From Geminicoccus sp. (lineage in GTDB: Bacteria > Pseudomonadota > Alphaproteobacteria > UBA7985): a DNA stretch of 41,704 bases. Under the pieces are notes generated by a model. It ran no database searches, was not told the DNA's origin, and saw only the letters and a program-made list of their open reading frames with translations. The DNA is taken from NCBI GenBank assembly GCA_002708995.1, contig PAPT01000017.1:1-41704 (forward strand), given 5' to 3'. The stretch's first letter is position 1; every line of letters begins with the position of its first letter. The translations under genes and the position numbers were made by a program. Below are positions 33,975 to 41,704 of the stretch, in pieces.

Positions 33975-35489
33975 CTAGAGTAATTCAAGGCCAAAGCGCT
34001 CCAACAGTTGCTGCTCGATAACCGGTGACATGTGGCCGGGTGTCTGGCTCTGGAGCAGCGCCTCAAGACGCTTTCTGGCGTTGAAAGCCATACCCTGCCT
34101 GCCGCTTTTCTCCCATTCTTCAGGTGACTGCCGGTCCGCGAGGACAGGATAGAGGAACTCGGAGTTCATCCGCTCCAGTGTCGCGGCCGAGCCAAGGAAG
34201 TGGCCGTCTCCGTGTACGATCTGATCGATTTCGGTAACCGAAAGGCTGTTGTCGTCGACCTCGATACCGCGAACCGACCTGAGCACGGCGCCCAGCATTT
34301 CGTTGTCAGTGACGTAGGATTCCAGTGAAACGCCCATAAGGGCGGCCTGCATTCCGCCCGCCTGGGTGATGAAGTTGCAGCCTGCATGCGCCGCGAGGGT
34401 GACCGTGAGCGCCTTTTCGTAGCCGCTTTGAACGTCAGACTCTTTGCTGTCAGATGCCCCGGCAATGCAGGACGTGGGCAGGTCATAAAATCGGCCGATC
34501 TGCACGGCTGCAGCCGTGGCGATGGCCTGCTCACCGCTGCCCACTGTCATTGCGCCTGATCGCAGGTCAGTGATCATCGGGCGGGGACCGAACAGGGCGG
34601 CGCATGCTGGGTTGACGGCATGGGCAAAGACCAGCCCTGCGAGGGTCTCTGCCACCGATTGAACCACGGCGCCCGCGAGTGCTGCGGGTGCACTCGCGCC
34701 GACCTGGTCGAAAGAGTTCAGGGAGATTGGGATTCCCAAACGGGCGGCGGCTGCGACGACTTCACAGCTCTCGCGGTGGAACCGGAGCGGAGGGACCACG
34801 TGATTGACGTTCAGCGACAGGAAGGGGTGTTCGCGGAAGGCTTCCGCGGAACCAGCGAGCGCGGTTACCATATCCGCGATCCGCAAAATGCTTTGCTCGC
34901 TGCCTGCCTGAACAACCACGTGCTTGGCAGTGCCCTTTAGGCAGGCGTAGGCTGTGTTCAGGTCGAATGCCAATGGATCGCTGATATCGTTGGCCACCAT
35001 TGAGCGACAGAAAAAGTGCATGTGTTCGAGGGCATCGACGATGCGGGCTGCATCGAACAGGTCGCTCAGGGTCGAGGGGCGATACAGCCCAGACACGTGG
35101 TCGATGATCATGGGAGCGGCGCCGCCTGAACCCACGTGCACCTTGGTGCCGGACAGATCCAGCCGCTGGCGCTGGGACTCATCCTTTGTGCTTGGATGCC
35201 CCCAGAGGACCACGTCGCGACGGGCCTTTGCAATCGTGTCTTCTACGAGCGCGCGGGGAAACTTCAGACGCCCTGTTTCATCAAGGTCAAGTGAGAACGG
35301 TTCGAGTGCATCGAGGACGACAGGGGGAACATCGCCCATGCCGGTCTGCGCCAGCACGTCGAGCGCAGCCTGATGGATTTTAGGTGCGTCGGACGGGGAG
35401 AGCGGCAGCAGGCTTCCACCGGCCACACCATTTGGGATAACGGGCTGGGAACTTTTGGGCCGAGGCCGGACTTCACTGCGTCTGCTCAT
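33975..35489 (-). CDS. MttB-family (trimethylamine methyltransferase-like) protein without pyrrolysine
   Basis: A 504-residue member of the MttB superfamily: GSGGAAPMIIDHVSG, LNVNHVVPPLRF, GASDSKESDVQSGYEKAL and FITQAGGMQAALMGVSLE are typical. The only TAG is the stop codon (33975-33977), and the barrel position that holds pyrrolysine in archaeal MttB is read through with ordinary residues, so this is a non-Pyl member like the glycine betaine, proline betaine or carnitine demethylases. Those enzymes transfer a methyl group from a quaternary amine to a corrinoid protein. No corrinoid protein or corrinoid activase is encoded in this window, so the methyl acceptor is missing or encoded elsewhere. 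It is a single minus-strand gene inside a catabolic block. Confidence 0.9.
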   Translation of the reverse strand: MSRRSEVRPRPKSSQPVIPNGVAGGSLLPLSPSDAPKIHQAALDVLAQTGMGDVPPVVLDALEPFSLDLDETGRLKFPRALVEDTIAKARRDVVLWGHPSTKDESQRQRLDLSGTKVHVGSGGAAPMIIDHVSGLYRPSTLSDLFDAARIVDALEHMHFFCRSMVANDISDPLAFDLNTAYACLKGTAKHVVVQAGSEQSILRIADMVTALAGSAEAFREHPFLSLNVNHVVPPLRFHRESCEVVAAAARLGIPISLNSFDQVGASAPAALAGAVVQSVAETLAGLVFAHAVNPACAALFGPRPMITDLRSGAMTVGSGEQAIATAAAVQIGRFYDLPTSCIAGASDSKESDVQSGYEKALTVTLAAHAGCNFITQAGGMQAALMGVSLESYVTDNEMLGAVLRSVRGIEVDDNSLSVTEIDQIVHGDGHFLGSAATLERMNSEFLYPVLADRQSPEEWEKSGRQGMAFNARKRLEALLQSQTPGHMSPVIEQQLLERFGLELL

Positions 35490-35511
35490 GGCTTCATCGT
35501 GCTCATCTGCT

Positions 35512-35527
35512 GCACACCTTAGTGTGC
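35512..35527. promoter_or_regulatory. Perfect dyad upstream of the MttB-family gene
   Basis: GCACAC-CTTA-GTGTGC: a perfect six-base stem with a four-base spacer, 22 bases before the ATG at 35489. It could be an operator or a leader hairpin. No T-run follows on the minus strand. Confidence 0.4.
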
Positions 35528-35604
35528 GAGAGTTCGATGGAAGGCCTGAAGCTTGTTGGTCGTCAAGATATTTGGCCGGTTTTGACGGTTCGATGCTGCA
35601 GGGT

Positions 35605-36819
35605 TCAGCGCAACGCTCCGTAAACCAGTGCCCGCAACTCGCGGCGCAGGGGATAGCCCGAGGACGGCATCTGCTGGGTCAGAAAAATCACTGATAGGTC
35701 TTCGCTGGGGTCAATAAAAAAGACGGTCGATGCCAGCCCGCCCCAGCCGTATTCACCGGCCGAGCAGACCATCCCGGTGCGGGCCGGATCGATAATCGAA
35801 TACAGGCCCAGCCCAAAACCAACACCGCTGAAGCTGACTTCGGCAAAGGACGAGACGCCATGGTCAGCGATGTCGCCGTCGAGGTGGTTCCGGGTCATCA
35901 GCTCGATGGTCTTTCGACCGAGGATCTGCACGCCGTCGGGGCCTCTGCCGCCGTTGCGCAGCATTTCGGCGAAGGCCCAGTAGTCGCTCATGGTGCCGAC
36001 CAGACCCGAGCCCCCGCTCATGCAGGTCACTGGCCGCTGTTCGTCGGCGAAGATGGAGTCCTGACCGGTTTCGACGAGTTCAAGCCCCTGCTCGGATGTC
36101 TTGCTGTATAGCGCTGCGAGGCGGTGGCACTGATCTTCAGGCACCTGAAAGCGCGTGTCACGCATACCAAGCGGTTTGAAGATGTGCTCCTCGAAATAGC
36201 GGTCGAGTGGCTCGCCTGACACGACCTCGATCACCCGACCAATTACGTCGATCGACACGCCGTAGTGCCATTGCGAACCGGGCTGGAACAGCAAGGGCAG
36301 CTGCGCCAGCCGTTGGCAAATGTCTTCGTTGCTGCCGCCCTGCGGGTCGAAGTCGAGCCGATCACGCAGGTAGCGCTCTGAGATGGCGTCCCCCCCGAAC
36401 AGGCCATAGGACAGGCCCGAAGTGTGGGTTAGGAGGTGATGCAAGGTCATCGGGGTCTGGCAGGCCGTCAGGCGGCGGGGCTCATCTGCACAGACGTTGA
36501 TGTCTGCGAAGGCGGGGATCCATTGTGCCACAGGGTCGCCGAGGTGGACTTCGCCGCGCTCGACCAGCTGCATCAGGGCGACGGCCGTCACCGGCTTGGT
36601 CATGGAGTACAGGCGCACAAGCGTGTCTGACGAGTAGGGCTGGCCCGAGGCAATATCGCTCAAGCCCACGGCGCTGTCGAAGACGACATCGCTGCCACGC
36701 GACAGGAGTACGTGGCCGAAGGGGATTTTGCCTGCATCCACGTAGCGTTCCATCCAGCCTGTCAGCCGCTCCAGCCGGGCCGTGTCGAAGCCCGCATCTG
36801 CGGGGGTGACTCTTTTCAT
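35605..36819 (-). CDS. Serine hydrolase, class C beta-lactamase/esterase fold
   Basis: A 404-residue member of the class C beta-lactamase family. The nucleophile and general base are in YSMTKPVTA (S72 and K75); the second element is the Tyr of HYGVSIDVIG, and the third is GEYGWGGLAST near the C-terminus. No signal peptide is seen, so it is probably a cytoplasmic esterase, amidase or D-aminopeptidase rather than a beta-lactamase. The ATG at 36819 follows GGGAG by eight bases; an upstream in-frame start has no site. In this cluster it could release an acid or amine from an ester or amide imported by the ABC system. Confidence 0.88.
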   Translation of the reverse strand: MKRVTPADAGFDTARLERLTGWMERYVDAGKIPFGHVLLSRGSDVVFDSAVGLSDIASGQPYSSDTLVRLYSMTKPVTAVALMQLVERGEVHLGDPVAQWIPAFADINVCADEPRRLTACQTPMTLHHLLTHTSGLSYGLFGGDAISERYLRDRLDFDPQGGSNEDICQRLAQLPLLFQPGSQWHYGVSIDVIGRVIEVVSGEPLDRYFEEHIFKPLGMRDTRFQVPEDQCHRLAALYSKTSEQGLELVETGQDSIFADEQRPVTCMSGGSGLVGTMSDYWAFAEMLRNGGRGPDGVQILGRKTIELMTRNHLDGDIADHGVSSFAEVSFSGVGFGLGLYSIIDPARTGMVCSAGEYGWGGLASTVFFIDPSEDLSVIFLTQQMPSSGYPLRRELRALVYGALR

Positions 36820-36973
36820 GGGGCGAACTCCCTTGATCGTCGTGGGTGTTGACAGGGCAGGACCGGCGAGGACGCAAGCTGTCTGCCCCGACACAGGTTA
36901 CTCTCTAGCCTGAAGACAGATTTTGGGTGCTGGCCGCCGATAAAGCAATTCGACGTTTGTCGTAGGCTGAGAA

Positions 36974-38080
36974 TTATCCGCGATCCGCCGCGCGCAGTTG
37001 CTGGTCTAGCGCTGTCAATAGTGCATCGGTCATCGCAGCCGTGGTCGCGGTGCCGCCGATGTCCTGGGTGCTATAGCCCGCGGCGAGGGTTGCTTCGACG
37101 GCCTGGTCGAGGATCCGGCTGAGGTCCCGCCGCGCGAAGGAATGCTCGAACATAAGTCCAACGGAAAGTATCATCCCCAACGGGTTAGCGATCCCCCGAC
37201 CGGCGATATCTGGGGCTGAGCCGCCGGTTGACTCATAGATGCCGAAACAGCGCCCGAGGCCCGGATCTCCCACAAGACAGGCCGAGGGCAGCATACCAAG
37301 CGAGCCGGAGAGAACCCCGGTAAGATCACTGAACAGATCACCCAGCTGGTTGCAGCAGAGTACCACGTCAAAATAGCCCGGCCGGGCCATGAGCTGGAAG
37401 GCACAGTTGTCAGCGAACATGTTCTCGAAGGCAACGTCCGGGTAGTCAGCAGCAACTTCGTTTACAACGGCACGCCATAACTTATAGCTCTCCATAACGT
37501 TCGATTTATCGCAGCTCACCACGCGGCCCCGACGCTGACGGGCAAGCTCGAAACCACCTCGGGCAAAGCGTTCAACCTCGGTCTCGTCATAGGCTGTAAG
37601 ATCGTAGCCCCGCCGTCGCCCATCGACGAGCCCCAACCCCCGATCGCGGGCGAACATGGCCCCGCCGCACATTTCTCTCAGGATCATGATTTCGGCCCCT
37701 TGGGTCCGTTCGGGTCGTAGCGGAGACTGGGAAACAAGCGGTCCCCACGATCGAGCGGGGCGCAGGCCCAGGAAGGTCTGCAAATGGTGCCTCAGAAACA
37801 TGAGGCCATCCTGATTCTCAGGACCGCCGGGAAGGCGGATATTGTCCCAGGCCGGCCCACCTACTGCGCCGACCAGAACCGCATGGCTGTCGCGGGCTTT
37901 GTCGAGTACGACTTGGGTGCAAAAGGTTCTGTGCTGGTCGAAAGAAGCCCCATGGAGCAGGTCAAAATCGATTTCGAAACTCATCTGCGCGTGCTCGGCC
38001 AGTCGGTCGAGCACCTTGAGCGCAGAATCCATGATTTCTGGGCCAATTCCATCACCGGGCAGGGCAAGGACCTTCGGCAT
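36974..38080 (-). CDS. Isopropylmalate/tartrate dehydrogenase-family oxidative decarboxylase
   Basis: A 368-residue beta-decarboxylating dehydrogenase. It has the N-terminal LALPGDGIGPEIM, the Arg-rich substrate site (FLRHHLQTFLGLRPARSW and ILREMCGGAMF), the catalytic Lys in SCDKSNVMESYKLW and the metal-binding Asps in FADNCAFQL and NQLGDLFSDLTG. It resembles LeuB, but the cofactor loop reads ESTGGSAPDIAG, where LeuB has EPVHGSAPDIAG, so the conserved His is lost, and the site has Cys and Met replacements. No leucine genes surround it. A tartrate/malate-type or novel 2-hydroxyacid substrate is likely. ATG 38080 follows GGGGAG by nine bases; 53 upstream codons of the open frame are basic, low-complexity and not coding. 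Confidence 0.85.
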   Translation of the reverse strand: MPKVLALPGDGIGPEIMDSALKVLDRLAEHAQMSFEIDFDLLHGASFDQHRTFCTQVVLDKARDSHAVLVGAVGGPAWDNIRLPGGPENQDGLMFLRHHLQTFLGLRPARSWGPLVSQSPLRPERTQGAEIMILREMCGGAMFARDRGLGLVDGRRRGYDLTAYDETEVERFARGGFELARQRRGRVVSCDKSNVMESYKLWRAVVNEVAADYPDVAFENMFADNCAFQLMARPGYFDVVLCCNQLGDLFSDLTGVLSGSLGMLPSACLVGDPGLGRCFGIYESTGGSAPDIAGRGIANPLGMILSVGLMFEHSFARRDLSRILDQAVEATLAAGYSTQDIGGTATTAAMTDALLTALDQQLRAADRG

Positions 38081-38236
38081 TGTGTACTTCTCCCCCCAAA
38101 GCCTTGCGGAGCCTAGACCAGCCAGACCAGCGCGTAAAAGCAAGGATTTGGCTCCGCTGGTGCTTGGGCCAATCTGAGACGCTCTCCGGCGTCTTTTCCT
38201 CTGTTTACCTTTGCTGCCCGTGGGGGTGGGGGATTT

Positions 38237-38257
38237 CATGGCCGCAGAGCGGCCATG
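38237..38257 (-). other. Perfect hairpin after the reductive dehalogenase gene
   Basis: A nine-base perfect stem (CATGGCCGC/GCGGCCATG) with a three-base loop, about 50 bases past the stop. It lacks a T-run, so it is a weak terminator or a message-stabilising structure. Confidence 0.45.
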
Positions 38258-38308
38258 GACCGAGCGCGCAAGCCATCGCTGCTCGCGCTCGGGCTCGATC
38301 TCGCGCTT

Positions 38309-41300
38309 CTAGAGGTCGATCTTGATCCGGCCGCCCGGTTCCGCTGCGCGAGACTGGCAGCTGATGAAGCTGGTTTCACGCTGCTTGCCACTGAGCACGA
38401 AATCACGGTGCTCGACCTCGCCGTCCAGCACTCCGCACTTGCAGACACCGCAGATGCCGTCAGAACACTTGATATCGATTTTGAAGCCCGCGTCCTGCAG
38501 GACGGCCGCCGCGCTCCGGTCCTCCGCCACCGGCAGGACGCGCCCGTCCTTGAGTTCCAGCTCGAAGGGGTGGTTCTCGTACTCGGGCATTTCCGGTACG
38601 GCAAAGTATTCCAGATGGCGGGCATCCTCAGGAAAGCCACCGGCTTCGGCGGCATCCATGACGGACTGCATGTAGGCATCGGGCCCGCAGCAGTAGACAT
38701 GATCCCCGGCGCTGTGGTTGCCCAGCAGAGCACCGAGGTCGGCCCGGCTGCCCTCCGCGCTGACGTGCACCTGCACGCCGTCCGCCCACGGCACGTCAGC
38801 CAGCAGTTCCCAGAACCCGGCCGTTTCGCGCTTTCTGACGCTGTAGTGCAGGGCAAAATCGCGCCCCTGTGCGTGCAACTCGTGGGCCATGGCGATCATC
38901 GGCGTGACCCCGATGCCCCCGCCCATGAGCCAGCTCTTGCCGCCGGGGTTGTCCATGATCGGGAAGTGGTTGATCGGCTTGGAGATGAACACCCGACGGC
39001 CTTCGCTGAAAATGCGGTGCATCAGCTTGGAGCCGCCCCGGCCCTCGTCCTCGCGCAGGACCCCGAGCACGTACTTGCTACGGTCCGCCGGGTCACCGGC
39101 GAGGCTGTACTGGCGCAGGAACTCCGGCGAGACCACCACGTCGATATGCGCGCCCGCCGCCCACTCGGGCAAGGGCTGCCCTGCCGGGTCGGTCAGTTCA
39201 TAGAGCATCAGCCCCCGCGCCATCTCCTCGGCTTTGGAGACCAGCACCTGCATCACCGGCGCCTCGGGATCGAGCGAGTAGACGTGGGCGACCTCGTCGA
39301 TGGTGCCTTCGGCAAGATGCAGCTTGTAAGCTTCCGCCGTGACCATGGCCTGATAGGCCTCGATCGCCCTCTCCCGGTCCATGATGAAGGGCGAGGGGTA
39401 GGGATGAGGGGCCAGCGGAGCGGGGTAGACGGCGAGGGTCTGGTCCTCGTACTTCAGGTCCAGATCGGTCTGAATTTCGCGCTGGTTGACGCTGGCTACG
39501 TCAGTGGAATAGCTGCCGTCGTCCTGCTCTTCGAGGTCCCACCACCACTTTTTCACCGGGTTGATGCGGCCGTGGCCCACCCAGTCATCCATGCGCGCCA
39601 GCCACGGCGCGGCCTGCGGCACGTTCATCGCCATCCAGCGGAAGGGGCCTTCGACCATCAGCCCTTCGAGGTTCCAGGGGCAGGTTTTCATGCAGCGCCC
39701 ACACATGGCCCCGCCGGGGACGGTCAGACGGTAGTTGGTGCAGCGCTGACTGTCCGACTTCCAGATTTCATAGCCGTTGAACATCAGCTTCGGTCCGGCG
39801 GTAATCGCGCCGCTGGGGCACTCACGCGCGCACTTGTTGCAGCTCTCGCAGAAGGCCTGCAGACCGAAGTCGATCGGCCGGTCGTGGGCCAGCGGCATCG
39901 ACGTGGTGATTACGCCCGATTTCAGCCGTGGGCCGAGGAACGGGTTGAGGATGACTTCACCGATCCGGCTGACTTCACCCAGGCCTGCGAGCAGCAGCAG
40001 CGGCGGCTGCAGGATTTCGCCATCGGTCGCCGTGTGCGAGCGCGCCGAGAACCCAAGGCTGCGCATGTGCCGGGCCAGCACCCCGCCGATCAGGGCATAG
40101 CGCAGATAGGCCCGCATCGACTGCGCGCAGCTGATCCAGTCATCGCCGCTGGCGCCTTCCATGGTGTCGAAGCCCTGATCAACCACAACCGAAATCGCCT
40201 GATCGTGGTAGGGTACGATTTCCTCCCCGCGGGCGTCGTGGCTGTAGTAGCTCCACTCGGGACAGCGGGAGATGCCAACGGCATCCGCGCCGAGCCAGTA
40301 GGCGGCTGCCTTGACCATCGCGGCGTTGCGTTCGGGGTCATCATAGCCCGCCTGTTGCTCGCTCGCCGGGGCGCCGTTCTGGATCACCGCCAGCGCCGAC
40401 ATCACACGCCGCTGCGCCCAAGAGGTCGGCGCCTGCCGCACAAATTTACCGTTGGTGGCCGCCTTCTGAATGTTCGGACCCAGATCGCCGAACTGCGCCC
40501 GGGCGAACATGTCGGCGCGCTTGGGCACCCGCGCGACGCGCGGCTCGTCGATAAAGGTTGTCGGTTCATCGACCCGTCGCAACGTTTCGAAAGGATGCTC
40601 GCTGTCGGCGAAGTTGCGGTGCTCGAACCCCGGGGCCTGCACCGGAAATGACTGCGCCGGATCGAGTGGATGATCGGCTTCGAGCGCGAAATCGGTGGTG
40701 ACAACGGCCAACCCCATGCCCTGCGGGCACAGCGGACTGTGCGCCTCGCCGTCTTTGGCGATGGCAATGCCGGCCTTGACCGCAAGTCGGTTGAGGCAGA
40801 CTTCGCTGCTGGTCACGCTATGGCTGCGCGCCTGATGGCCCAGCAGGCGCAGATAATTGGCCAGCACGCTGGCGCATTCGTTCGCCCGCAGCGCGCTGCG
40901 CTGTGCCTGTGCATCGCGGATCCATTCGCTGCCGGGCTCGTCGGCCCGGGGGTCGCGCGGATGGGCGAAGGCGATGACCAGCGCGTGGCTGTGCTCATCA
41001 ACGCCCGTGACCTCGACGTCCATGCTGGCCTTGAGGTCGGCCATGATGACGTCCATGCCAGCGGAGAGGGTTTTGGTCTGTTCCGTGCGCAGCCGGTGGG
41101 CGAGTTGGCTGATCTCGGGGTTGCGGTAGGGTTTGGACAGTGTGTCGGCGCTCTCCAGCGCACAGGTGCCGGCCATGGACGCATTGGTGAAGTAGGCAAA
41201 GGCCTTGAGGTGACGGCTGCGCTCGGCCGGATCATCGGGGCACTTGGCGAGCTGCGGGTTCATGTTGCCAACGCGAACCGTGTCCAGCATGCCCATGTAT

Positions 41301-41470
41301 TCGGCCATGGCATTGACGATCGAGTGTGGGTCGTCCGGGCGGGTGAAGGTCAGGGGCGCGGCGGGCTTCAGACCCTCCAGACCCGCGGCCTGATCGAGCC
41401 GGCGCAGCTTTTCCAGTGGAAAAGAACCCAAGTGAACCGGCCGGTCCTTTGTTGAAAACATCTTACCCAT
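38309..41470 (-). CDS. Self-sufficient reductive dehalogenase (RdhA fused to flavin/NAD(P)H/[2Fe-2S] reductase)
   Basis: A 1053-residue fusion. Residues 1 to about 700 are a catabolic RdhA: a corrinoid-binding core, the proposed catalytic Tyr in WSYYSHD (Y408/Y409) and Lys in GPRLKSGVITT (K517), and two [4Fe-4S] sites (C541, C544, C547, C551 and C577, C590, C593, C597). Residues from about 740 form a phthalate-dioxygenase-reductase-like module: RQYSLAG (786-792) for flavin, GGGIGVTPM (850-858) for NAD(P)H and a C-terminal ferredoxin (C1002, C1007, C1010, C1038). This is the plan of BhbA and NpRdhA, which remove halogens from halophenols using NAD(P)H without a membrane anchor. No Tat signal is present. 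ATG 41470 is preferred; ATG 41461 is possible. Confidence 0.93.
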   Translation of the reverse strand: MGKMFSTKDRPVHLGSFPLEKLRRLDQAAGLEGLKPAAPLTFTRPDDPHSIVNAMAEYMGMLDTVRVGNMNPQLAKCPDDPAERSRHLKAFAYFTNASMAGTCALESADTLSKPYRNPEISQLAHRLRTEQTKTLSAGMDVIMADLKASMDVEVTGVDEHSHALVIAFAHPRDPRADEPGSEWIRDAQAQRSALRANECASVLANYLRLLGHQARSHSVTSSEVCLNRLAVKAGIAIAKDGEAHSPLCPQGMGLAVVTTDFALEADHPLDPAQSFPVQAPGFEHRNFADSEHPFETLRRVDEPTTFIDEPRVARVPKRADMFARAQFGDLGPNIQKAATNGKFVRQAPTSWAQRRVMSALAVIQNGAPASEQQAGYDDPERNAAMVKAAAYWLGADAVGISRCPEWSYYSHDARGEEIVPYHDQAISVVVDQGFDTMEGASGDDWISCAQSMRAYLRYALIGGVLARHMRSLGFSARSHTATDGEILQPPLLLLAGLGEVSRIGEVILNPFLGPRLKSGVITTSMPLAHDRPIDFGLQAFCESCNKCARECPSGAITAGPKLMFNGYEIWKSDSQRCTNYRLTVPGGAMCGRCMKTCPWNLEGLMVEGPFRWMAMNVPQAAPWLARMDDWVGHGRINPVKKWWWDLEEQDDGSYSTDVASVNQREIQTDLDLKYEDQTLAVYPAPLAPHPYPSPFIMDRERAIEAYQAMVTAEAYKLHLAEGTIDEVAHVYSLDPEAPVMQVLVSKAEEMARGLMLYELTDPAGQPLPEWAAGAHIDVVVSPEFLRQYSLAGDPADRSKYVLGVLREDEGRGGSKLMHRIFSEGRRVFISKPINHFPIMDNPGGKSWLMGGGIGVTPMIAMAHELHAQGRDFALHYSVRKRETAGFWELLADVPWADGVQVHVSAEGSRADLGALLGNHSAGDHVYCCGPDAYMQSVMDAAEAGGFPEDARHLEYFAVPEMPEYENHPFELELKDGRVLPVAEDRSAAAVLQDAGFKIDIKCSDGICGVCKCGVLDGEVEHRDFVLSGKQRETSFISCQSRAAEPGGRIKIDL

Positions 41471-41476
41471 GGGTAA
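41463..41476. promoter_or_regulatory. Perfect 14-base palindrome across the rdh start codon
   Basis: TTACCCATGGGTAA is its own complement and centres on the start codon at 41468-41470. It could be a second operator or a structure limiting translation. Confidence 0.4.
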
Positions 41477-41488
41477 ATCCCTGACGCC

Positions 41489-41511
41489 AAAAAAAGCGTG
41501 ACATGTCACGC
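41489..41511 (-). promoter_or_regulatory. Palindrome plus U7: operator or attenuator of rdh
   Basis: GCGTGACATGTCACGC (41496-41511) is a perfect 16-base palindrome. On the minus strand it is followed by seven T (41489-41495), so in RNA it would form a six-base stem with a CAUG loop and a U7 tail. As DNA it has the form of a dimeric regulator site next to the predicted transcription start. Confidence 0.6.
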
Positions 41512-41514
41512 ATT

Positions 41515-41545
41515 ATTGTAATCCTACCCCTTTCACAGCAAAGGG
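41515..41545 (-). promoter_or_regulatory. Candidate rdh promoter region with upstream dyad
   Basis: On the minus strand TACAAT (41515-41520) is a good -10 box; no strong -35 lies 16-18 bases upstream. There the sequence is a dyad, CCCTTT-N6-AAAGGG (41528-41545), suggesting activation by a bound protein. A further ten-base palindrome, ACCCTAGGGT, lies at 41550-41559. The rest of the window to 41704 shows no gene; it ends in AGAGAGGAG, possibly the ribosome site of a divergent gene outside. Confidence 0.4.
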
Positions 41546-41704
41546 CAAGACCCTAGGGTGCGACGCACGATCACCATGATACCGCAGGCCCTGTGCGCTC
41601 TTGCGCCGTGCTGCGAAAACTTCCGGCCATGGTGCGCTGCTTTTGTTTGCTCTGTCGGAGGGCTTGGTTCAGGCTCGGTCTGACACTGCTCGCGCAGAGA
41701 GGAG

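Noticed and set aside
33975-35489. Pyrrolysine (internal TAG) in the MttB-family gene
   Set aside because: The only TAG is at the end of the protein at the expected length; no internal TAG occurs.
38255-40651. Very long open frame on the plus strand (about 800 codons)
   Set aside because: It lies antisense to the reductive dehalogenase and shows low-complexity Arg/His/Gly/Val-rich sequence with no domain; it is a by-product of high GC coding DNA.

Overview
The window is GC-rich bacterial DNA packed with metabolic genes and holds no rRNA, tRNA, CRISPR array or insertion sequence that I can recognise. Gene content (tripartite tricarboxylate transporter, fused single-chain PntA, hydroxyproline cluster, MttB-family protein without pyrrolysine, self-sufficient reductive dehalogenase) and codon use suggest a marine or soil proteobacterium, most likely an alphaproteobacterium of the Rhodobacterales type. 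That assignment is inference only.

Layout. Bases 1-5285 (+) form one operon: a class III aminotransferase (5' truncated by the window edge), an aromatic-amino-acid-type PLP decarboxylase, TctB, TctA and TctC. It ends at a strong intrinsic terminator (5309-5341). Bases 5452-8810 (+) hold a class I glutamine amidotransferase, a cytochrome P450 and a glutamine-synthetase-like ligase. This combination resembles gamma-glutamylation routes for amine breakdown such as aniline catabolism, but with a P450 as the oxygenase. Bases 8811-9209 are a hairpin-rich spacer. Bases 9210-12661 (-) are an operon of a class III PLP phospho-lyase-type enzyme, an APH-fold small-molecule kinase and a class I/II aminotransferase, with a recognisable promoter and an overlapping dyad. 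Bases 12978-13436 (-) encode a small secreted DUF2147-like protein with its own terminator. Bases 13533-16697 (-) are a three-gene trans-4-hydroxyproline catabolic operon (HypD-like deaminase, 4-hydroxyproline epimerase, D-hydroxyproline oxidase). Bases 16811-18395 (-) are an Asp/Glu-racemase-superfamily gene followed by a sulfotransferase frame broken by two in-frame TGA codons.

Bases 18726-25648 (+) run pntA, pntB, a BisC/TorA-type molybdoenzyme and an AruI-like thiamine-diphosphate decarboxylase with short gaps. A Tat-exported DUF411 protein (25685-26170, -) converges on them. From about 26.2 to 38.1 kb all genes are on the minus strand and the sequence is visibly less GC-rich: a peptide-type ABC importer (ATPase, two permeases, Tat-signal binding protein), a CehA/McbA-type PHP phosphoesterase, a ketopantoate-reductase-family enzyme, a non-pyrrolysine MttB-family methyltransferase, a class C beta-lactamase-fold hydrolase and an isopropylmalate-dehydrogenase-family enzyme. 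This looks like an acquired catabolic cassette for an unknown, possibly N-methylated, compound. The window ends with a 1053-residue reductive dehalogenase fused to its own flavin/NAD(P)H/[2Fe-2S] reductase, preceded by several perfect dyads and a hairpin plus U7 leader element.

Taken together the window is a catabolic region for amino acids, amines and organohalides. The least explained parts are the GATase-P450-GS cluster, the MttB island, the kinase/phospho-lyase/aminotransferase operon and the doubly UGA-interrupted sulfotransferase.
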